Below, one piece after another: positions 1 to 4,917 of a stretch of DNA of 8,638 nucleotides. Location: positions 1-8,638 of the forward strand of contig JAQVID010000096.1 in NCBI GenBank assembly GCA_028695865.1. Direction: 5' to 3'. The stretch is from Thermoguttaceae bacterium (GTDB lineage Bacteria > Planctomycetota > Planctomycetia > Pirellulales > Thermoguttaceae). The notes beneath the pieces are model-generated. The model did not search any database and was not told where the DNA came from. It was given only the letters and a program-made list of their open reading frames with translations. The position numbers and the translations under genes are program-made. How positions within the stretch are numbered: position 1 is the stretch's first letter; every line of letters begins with the position of its first letter.

Positions 1-856
1 AGTGGAAGATTGTTCCTTCGATTTGTCCTTTACGAAAGAGTTCCAGCGCGAATTCCAATTGGTATTTCATGAAGTCCAAATCAATGGGCTGTTTGCCGCC
101 GAAGTCCCACATATAAAGTCCCAAGAGCGTTTTCTTGTCCGGCATGATTTTGCGATAGGCTTCAAAATTCTCGCGGAGTTTCATGACGTCTTTGCCGGTC
201 CAGGTCCAAAACGAAACGACATCGGCGTATCCCAGAACGTGTTTAATACCGGGCTTGAGTTGCCCTGAATAAAGGACAGCCGCCAAATCAACCTGCTTTT
301 CCCGGGCATGGAGTTCCTGTCGCAGTTTATACATTTCTTCAAGGGAAAGAGCCGCGCGTGGAACTTCGAACTCTTCGCCCTTTTCATTTTTTTCCTTGAC
401 CAGCGGACCACCTTGAAAGAAATCGTCCAAATAAACACCGACCAGATTGGGCATGGTCTTAAAGAGTGAAAAAACGTAATCTTTCAGCAAATAATAGGAC
501 TTGTTTGAGGCACCCAAATTCCAGGCGATTCGTTTGACCTTTTTGAACTGATCGCGGTATTTTGCGTTGGGTTGTCCTCCGCGAATCACGCAAACGTTGG
601 GTATGCCCATATGTTTGATTCCTTCGGCCATGCTCATCGGAGCACTCAGCGGAATTCTATAGACCCCTTTGGGACCATCGTAGGCACCCGGATCGTGTCC
701 CCACATCCAGTGCCGGTCGGCCAAATACTTTTCATAGGGAATACGTCCGGCTCCTGTCGTGGCAAACAGGGCATCGGATGGAATAAGGGCACTGCCGGCC
801 AGGACGGCGGACGCGGCCATAAAGCCTCTTCTGTTTAACGATAAACGCGTGGTCAT
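1..856 (-). CDS. Tat-exported protein of unknown function, TIM-barrel-like (3' end beyond window)
   Basis: An uninterrupted minus-strand frame of 285 codons starts at ATG 856-854 and runs off the left edge, so the C-terminus is missing. An AAGGAG Shine-Dalgarno lies 10 nt upstream. The N-terminus is a twin-arginine signal: NRRGFM at residues 8-13, a hydrophobic alanine-rich stretch to about residue 26, and a plausible cleavage site after ALFA (residue 32). The mature part is rich in aromatics and has regularly spaced short hydrophobic strands ending in acidic or aromatic residues: VGVYLDDFF (139-147), LAAVLYSG (191-198), DVVSFWTW (212-219) and LLGLYMWDFGG (244-254). This pattern is usual for glycoside-hydrolase-like TIM barrels, and D144/D145 or D251 could be active-site acids; that is inference. 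I do not recognise a named family. It probably acts in the periplasm or outside the cell. It is transcribed away from the efflux genes, so a shared role is not implied. Confidence 0.85.
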   Translation of the reverse strand, partial: MTTRLSLNRRGFMAASAVLAGSALIPSDALFATTGAGRIPYEKYLADRHWMWGHDPGAYDGPKGVYRIPLSAPMSMAEGIKHMGIPNVCVIRGGQPNAKYRDQFKKVKRIAWNLGASNKSYYLLKDYVFSLFKTMPNLVGVYLDDFFQGGPLVKEKNEKGEEFEVPRAALSLEEMYKLRQELHAREKQVDLAAVLYSGQLKPGIKHVLGYADVVSFWTWTGKDVMKLRENFEAYRKIMPDKKTLLGLYMWDFGGKQPIDLDFMKYQLEFALELFRKGQIEGTIFH

Positions 857-866
857 GATCAATGTT

Positions 867-872
867 CTCCTT
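867..872 (-). promoter_or_regulatory. Shine-Dalgarno of the Tat-exported protein gene
   Basis: The minus strand reads AAGGAG here, 10 nt before the ATG at 856. It fixes the start directly ahead of the twin-arginine signal, which supports this frame even though the gene is cut by the window edge. Confidence 0.7.
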
Positions 873-1046
873 TAGTTTAACAGTGAATTTACGTCGAATA
901 TAAACGCGAAGCGTTGCAAAGGACGATGATTACGATTTGTGTACGATGTGTTCGGTTTTGTAAATTTCGGGCACAGGCAACGTTTTTATATTGTAAGGGG
1001 AAATCGGGGTCCATGCAAGTCTTTTTTGGCGAGATCGGAAAAAACG

Positions 1047-1055
1047 TGTGGATAA
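1047..1055 (-). promoter_or_regulatory. DnaA-box-like 9-mer, perfect match to TTATCCACA
   Basis: The plus strand reads TGTGGATAA, the exact complement of the classical DnaA box. A degenerate copy, TGTGGAAAC (seven of nine), starts 20 bp further on at 1067-1075 in the same orientation, about two helical turns away. No origin genes (dnaA, dnaN, gidA) are nearby, so if it works at all it would be a regulatory or titration site. A single perfect 9-mer is not rare by chance in a window this size. Confidence 0.3.
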
Positions 1056-1187
1056 TTCAGGGAATCTGTGGAAACTTTTGTGTTTGTAGCGTTTTTTTGT
1101 GAAGGGAAAAATTACGTGCTGACGATATAAGAACAGACTGAATTGTTTGTGAATCACGTTTTTGCGTAAATTCCAGTTGGGGTCGTT

Positions 1188-1547
1188 ATGAAGGTAAAGA
1201 ACAAACTCCTGCCGATTATTATGCTGGTTCTTTTTGGAGTACCGGGCATATTTGCCGAAGGATTGCACATAGTGCTTCCTGGCGGTATTGGCATGATTTA
1301 CCACATGGTGGATCAATCGGGAAATCACCAGCGAAATTCGACGTCGTTTCCGCAACCGATTCAGTACAATCCAAACTGCCCGATTTGTCAGTTTTGTTCC
1401 ATGTCAGTCGTTAGTTCATTTTCGTTTGTTCTTACGGCGATCATGGTTCTTATCGGGACGATCGTTATCGGGACGTACCGTCGTCCGGTCTGTTCTATTA
1501 GTAAAACCGTTTTCCAGCGTGGACCTCCAGAGGCAATCCTGTTCTAA
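1188..1547 (+). CDS. Small secreted/membrane Cys-rich protein, DUF2946-like
   Basis: The 119-residue product begins MKVKNKLLPIIMLVLF, a clear Sec signal peptide or N-terminal anchor, with likely cleavage near FAE (residues 22-24). The middle holds spaced histidines (H27, H39, H47) and then C64-P-I-C67-Q-F-C70, followed by a hydrophobic helix at about 74-95 and a short basic tail with one more cysteine (C102). The arrangement GLH...H...CPxC followed by a membrane helix resembles the small DUF2946 class, which often sits beside metal-transport genes; this is recognition by motif, not by search. The Cys/His set could bind a metal ion on the periplasmic side. The start is the only ATG ahead of the signal; the ribosome site is weak (TGGGG, about 5 nt upstream). 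It lies 318 bp upstream of the efflux operon on the same strand, which suggests but does not prove a shared metal theme. Confidence 0.7.
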   Translation: MKVKNKLLPIIMLVLFGVPGIFAEGLHIVLPGGIGMIYHMVDQSGNHQRNSTSFPQPIQYNPNCPICQFCSMSVVSSFSFVLTAIMVLIGTIVIGTYRRPVCSISKTVFQRGPPEAILF

Positions 1548-1656
1548 TCGGGATTCCTTAGGTGAAGCAGAGGTAAAATCGTTGTTCGTATCCAGTTCGT
1601 TGGACTGGTCATCTCAGCGCGTGCGATGAATGTATTTGAGGAAAATCATTTTATCG

Positions 1657-1696
1657 TTGCATCTTTGCAGCTTTGCATTGTTGCAGCTTTGCATTG
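1657..1696. repeat. Five tandem 8-bp units with TTGCA core
   Basis: TTGCA occurs at 1657, 1665, 1673, 1681 and 1689, exactly every 8 bp. The units are TTGCATCT, TTGCAGCT, TTGCATTG, TTGCAGCT and TTGCATTG, so the last four also form two perfect 16-bp repeats (1665-1680 and 1681-1696). It lies about 170 bp upstream of the efflux operon start and outside any gene. Confidence 0.9.
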
Positions 1697-1853
1697 TATT
1701 ACCTTGCTCACCCCCCTTCGCGACACCAGTATTACGCGACAGCAGTTTTTTTCTCGACAGCACGACGGTGCGAAGCAGCACGGCCGTGAGGCAGGAATCA
1801 TACGTCGCGACACGGCCAAGCGTCATTGTTTTGCACCATGATGATGATACGAT

Positions 1854-1858
1854 GGAGG
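1854..1858 (+). promoter_or_regulatory. Shine-Dalgarno deciding the czcC start
   Basis: GGAGG sits one base before the ATG at 1860 but 7 nt before the in-frame ATG at 1866. The spacing therefore favours 1866 as the start codon. Confidence 0.65.
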
Positions 1859-1865
1859 TATGATC

Positions 1866-3560
1866 ATGTTTGTTTCAGCAGTATGGGCAGCGAAAGAGCG
1901 GGCGGTTTTCACAAGGTATTACGCTGTGAAAATCGCGACATTCCTTTTGCTGATTACATTATTCTCGGGCTGTATGGCCGGACGGACAAACCGTTCTTAT
2001 GAGAGCACAGGAAATATTTCTGCGCAAAAGGCAGAAAGGTCCGACGTCCGAAAGGAGGAGATTTTAGCTACAGAGAGCAAATCTCGTTTTTCAGCGGATG
2101 AACAGGAAGAAACCGGAAAGACAGAGCAAATCAAGCTGGTTTCCCATTCGGAAGACAGAACCGAATCGAACAATTCGCAAGCAAAAAACGGATTGAACGA
2201 TCAAAGCGGCAAGTCCGCAGGGGGGGAGTCCGCAGCAGAGTCCGTCACAGAGTCGGTCACAGAGTCGGTCACAGGGCAGGCCAACGACTCCGTCACAGAG
2301 TCTGCCACAGGGCAGGCCAAAGAGTATTGGACTTTTGATCAGGCGATTAAGGCGACGTTGCAATCAGACCGGCAACTTCAGGCAGGCATGATGCTTGTTC
2401 AGGAATCGCATGCCGATTGGTGGACGAGTTCTCTTTTGCCGAATCCGGAGTTTTCCATAGCGGGAGGAACATTGCCGTTTAAAGCATTAACGCCGGAGCG
2501 TCCGGGAGGTCCTCCGCAGCTTGATATGGAAATCGCGTTTCCCATCGACTGGTTTCTTTTTGCGAAACGGGCCGCGAGCATGGAGAGTGCCCGACTTGGT
2601 GTTTCCATGTCGGAAACAGAGTATGCCGATCTGATTCGAGGACGGGTTACGATGACCGCCATTGCGTATTATGATGTGCTGGAGGCGAAAGAACTCTTGC
2701 AACTTGCCCGGGAAGACAGAGATGTATTAACCCGTTTGGAGTCGATTATGAAGCAGGCGCGTGACGCGGGTGGCATTTCGGAAATCGATTGTAAGCGCGT
2801 TCAGTTGGATCGTTTGCAGTGTCAGCAGACTGTCTTGGACGTACAAGCTCAATTGAAGGTTGCCAAGGCCAAGTTGTGGTCGCTCTTTGGACGAAGTGAT
2901 TCGCAACCGGATTATGAGGTGAGCGGTTCACTTGATATTTCGGAAGAGGTACAACCATTACCAATAGAGGAAGCTTTAGACATGGCGTCGCGAAATCGCC
3001 CGGACATTCGGCGAATGCATCTTCAAGTTGCGCAGGCAGGAACAAACATGGTTGTGGAGCGACGAAACGCGCTTCCTGAAATTACACCGAGTTTCGGATA
3101 TTCCCATCAGTATCAGGAGTGCATAGGCGATCCTGATTTTGACGGTTGGGGAGTCGGACTGGGAATGAATGTTCCTTTGTTTGATCGTAATCAGGGGAAC
3201 CGGGCAAAGGCTCAGGCGTCGATGACGCGTGCCCGGTACGAATTGCAAGCGGGTCTGATCGACCTTCAGGCCGAAGTGCGGGAAGCGGACGAAAACATTC
3301 GAGTCGCCATTGACAAAGCAAAGATCATCGCCGGGGAGCAAGTTGAACTGGCGTTGCGTGTTCGTGACAGTGTAATTCAGGCGTACAAGGAAGGCGGTTA
3401 TCATCTTATTGACGTTTTGAACGCCGAAACGAGTTATCGGGAAACGAAACGTCTGTATTTGACGAGCCGGGCCGATTATTGGCGGGCCTTGTTCACTTAC
3501 AACAGCATTATTGGAAAAACGACCATGCAGGGAGGTAATATAAATGTGCGAGACAAATAA
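1866..3560 (+). CDS. czcC: Outer-membrane efflux lipoprotein of a heavy-metal RND system (CzcC/TolC family)
   Basis: This protein forms the outer-membrane channel of a tripartite metal pump. Residue numbers count from the upstream ATG at 1860. A lipoprotein signal is visible: hydrophobic residues 24-36 ending FSGC, with C38 the likely lipidated residue. A hydrophilic, Ser/Glu/Gln/Lys-rich linker follows (about 39-155), which is unusually long. Two outer-membrane efflux repeats then run from YWTFDQAI (156) to the end. The hallmark FDRNQGN is at 441-447, and PNPEFS and RPDIRR are also typical. The start at 1866 is chosen from the GGAGG spacing. A GTG at 1926 would give a shorter, more standard signal peptide (MKIATFLL) with a weaker AAGG site and cannot be excluded. 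The last 17 bp overlap the adaptor gene. A G7 run (2220-2226) and tandem repeats lie in the linker. Confidence 0.92.
   Translation: MFVSAVWAAKERAVFTRYYAVKIATFLLLITLFSGCMAGRTNRSYESTGNISAQKAERSDVRKEEILATESKSRFSADEQEETGKTEQIKLVSHSEDRTESNNSQAKNGLNDQSGKSAGGESAAESVTESVTESVTGQANDSVTESATGQAKEYWTFDQAIKATLQSDRQLQAGMMLVQESHADWWTSSLLPNPEFSIAGGTLPFKALTPERPGGPPQLDMEIAFPIDWFLFAKRAASMESARLGVSMSETEYADLIRGRVTMTAIAYYDVLEAKELLQLAREDRDVLTRLESIMKQARDAGGISEIDCKRVQLDRLQCQQTVLDVQAQLKVAKAKLWSLFGRSDSQPDYEVSGSLDISEEVQPLPIEEALDMASRNRPDIRRMHLQVAQAGTNMVVERRNALPEITPSFGYSHQYQECIGDPDFDGWGVGLGMNVPLFDRNQGNRAKAQASMTRARYELQAGLIDLQAEVREADENIRVAIDKAKIIAGEQVELALRVRDSVIQAYKEGGYHLIDVLNAETSYRETKRLYLTSRADYWRALFTYNSIIGKTTMQGGNINVRDK
2241..2324 (+). 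repeat. In-frame 12-bp/36-bp tandem repeats inside czcC
   Basis: Units of the form TCsGTCACAGAG start at 2241, 2253 and 2265. From 2253 the pattern is a 36-bp unit (two SVTE/SVTG-type 12-mers plus a CAGGCCAA block) present twice, 2253-2288 and 2289-2324. They encode repeated S-V-T-E/G and G-Q-A units at residues 128-155. All unit lengths are multiples of three, so copy-number change would keep the frame. The repeats end exactly where the efflux domain begins. Confidence 0.9.
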
Positions 3561-4917
3561 TAACAGTCCGATGAATGATACATGTGGGAATGGTGTTACG
3601 ACGGAGCACGCAGGCGGGAATCTTGAAACGGCAAGCAAACCGACCATACAAGATTCGCAAGTCGGCCAGCCGTCGTCGTCCAGTCGATTTTGGGACGGAG
3701 TGCATTGTTTTTTGGCTTTTTCGATCGTCTGTGGCGTACTGTTTTACTTGATTAAAACGCCAACGGGCGCAACGTTTTCAGCCGCGGCACACAGTACGCT
3801 TGACATTCAGAGCGATGTCGTCATTCTTCCCAATGGAGATATTCAATTTGAGAGCGGAAGTTCATTGCTTGAGCGACTTCATATTGAAACCGTTTCGAAG
3901 GTCAAGACGAAGGACCCATTGTTTGAAGTTTCAGGGAGTGTGCTTGGAAGTTATCGCCCACAGGGGAGTGAATATCAATGGCAATTCTCGTCGCCGACGC
4001 TATTGACTTTGTATACCGATTGGCAGAAGTCGGTGAACGACGTTGCGTTTTACACCAGGCAACTGGCCTCGACGAAAGAACTTGCGGAAACGAAAACGAT
4101 TGCTCTGAGCAAACAGTTTGAGCGAAAAAAGAAACTGGTAAAAATTGGAACCGATACGAAGCAGGACCTTGCGTCGACGGAAGCGGAACTTCTGCAAGTG
4201 CAAATAGAGGAACGCAAGAATATATACGAGGCGGAAACGGCAGTTACAGTTGCCAGGAAGACGGAGAGTACCTTTTTGCGACAATTGGAGCAGTGTGGTT
4301 TGAATCCCAGGCTTTTGGATTCCACCGCCAAAGATCATGACGTGATTCGAGCGAATATTCCGGGCAGTTTTTTCGACAAGGTTTCTGTCGGTTTGGAATG
4401 TCGTGCTTCGTTTCAGGATTTTCCCAGTGTTCATTTTACCGGGACGATAAGGGAGATCATACCTGTTCTTTCGCAAGAATTTGGAACGCTGTGCGTCCTT
4501 TTCGTGGTGAACGATCCGAAAGATTTTCTTCGTCCAGGGATGTTTACCGACGTTGGAATCGGAACGGAAGAGCGTGAGATTCTTGTTGTATCGCCGGAAT
4601 CGATTCTGCATATTGGCGATTCAGATTTCGTCTTGGCGCGAAAACATGATTCGCTTTGGAGTGTCAGAAAGGTCAAGGCCGGGAACGTTCATACGCAAGG
4701 CATGGAAATCGTTCATGGACTGGCTCAGGGCGAGCAGGTTGCGGGGCAAGGGGTTATTTTGCTAAAAGGGTATGTTTCCGAGGCGCTTGCGCAGGTAAAC
4801 GAAAAAACAAATACAGACCGCATGGCTCAAAAACAATCGGAGAATACGGAGAATAAAACGCATGCGGCCCCGGAAGCAACAGCGACCGGCAAGGGGCGGG
4901 AAGGCGGCGTCAAATGA
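3544..4917 (+). CDS. czcB: RND efflux periplasmic adaptor (membrane fusion protein), CzcB/CusB type
   Basis: This is the adaptor linking the inner-membrane pump to the outer-membrane channel. GGAGGT at 3531-3536, 7 nt before ATG 3544, supports the start inside the end of czcC. A polar N-terminal tail of about 50 residues precedes one membrane helix (about 53-70), so the rest faces the periplasm. Residues about 158-250 form a charged alpha-hairpin, with the turn near KIGTDTKQD (about 200). A beta-barrel domain follows, with FTGTIREI and the signature LRPGMFTDVGIG, then the membrane-proximal domain containing SPESILHIGD. The C-terminal 40 residues are polar and low-complexity. Oddly, I cannot find the usual lipoyl halves: only about a dozen residues join the hairpin to the beta-barrel, and no GxVxxxxVxxGxxVxxGxxL pattern precedes the hairpin. 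The stop overlaps the pump start as ATGA, implying translational coupling. Confidence 0.88.
   Translation: MCETNNNSPMNDTCGNGVTTEHAGGNLETASKPTIQDSQVGQPSSSSRFWDGVHCFLAFSIVCGVLFYLIKTPTGATFSAAAHSTLDIQSDVVILPNGDIQFESGSSLLERLHIETVSKVKTKDPLFEVSGSVLGSYRPQGSEYQWQFSSPTLLTLYTDWQKSVNDVAFYTRQLASTKELAETKTIALSKQFERKKKLVKIGTDTKQDLASTEAELLQVQIEERKNIYEAETAVTVARKTESTFLRQLEQCGLNPRLLDSTAKDHDVIRANIPGSFFDKVSVGLECRASFQDFPSVHFTGTIREIIPVLSQEFGTLCVLFVVNDPKDFLRPGMFTDVGIGTEEREILVVSPESILHIGDSDFVLARKHDSLWSVRKVKAGNVHTQGMEIVHGLAQGEQVAGQGVILLKGYVSEALAQVNEKTNTDRMAQKQSENTENKTHAAPEATATGKGREGGVK

Larger units (their letters stand above)
857..1187. other. Divergent intergenic region (331 bp), presumed promoters
   Basis: This stretch separates two divergently transcribed genes and must hold promoters for both, but I could not pick a convincing -35/-10 pair on either strand. 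It is T-rich toward the plus-strand gene. It contains three copies of ACGAT at 923, 932 and 943, a small inverted repeat AACGC-GAA-GCGTT at 904-916, and a DnaA-box-like pair at 1047-1075. No reading frame in it has a ribosome site together with protein-like composition. Confidence 0.5.
1548..1859. other. Intergenic region (312 bp) before the efflux operon
   Basis: No convincing gene is present: short frames exist on both strands, but they read through the tandem repeat and have no ribosome site. The region holds the 8-bp tandem repeat at 1657-1696, a T7 run at 1746-1752, a perfect 10-bp palindrome CACGGCCGTG at 1779-1788, and scattered copies of CGACA between 1719 and 1810. The promoter for the efflux operon is expected here unless the operon is read through from the small upstream gene. 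I could not identify a metal-regulator operator with confidence. Confidence 0.5.

Noticed and set aside
930..1355. A 141-codon minus-strand open frame overlapping the divergent region and the Cys-rich gene
   Set aside because: Its product is basic and low in structure, lacks a ribosome site, and overlaps antisense a frame with a clear signal peptide and Cys motif.
1592..1608. CCAGT...ACTGG hairpin after the Cys-rich gene as a terminator
   Set aside because: It is only 5 bp with a 7-nt loop and no T-tract.
1779..1788. Perfect palindrome CACGGCCGTG as an operator
   Set aside because: A lone 10-bp palindrome with no partner and no resemblance to a metal-regulator site I can name; mentioned only as part of the intergenic region.
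1826..1853. Possible -35/-10 pair TTGTTT...TACGAT before czcC
   Set aside because: The -10 would abut the Shine-Dalgarno, so the transcript would start at or after the start codon.
1614..1863. Short open frames on both strands across the gap before czcC
   Set aside because: They read through the octamer repeat, have no ribosome site, and give compositionally odd peptides. I treat the gap as non-coding.
2976..3647. A 223-codon minus-strand open frame inside czcC/czcB
   Set aside because: It lies antisense to well-conserved efflux domains and shows no recognisable motifs.
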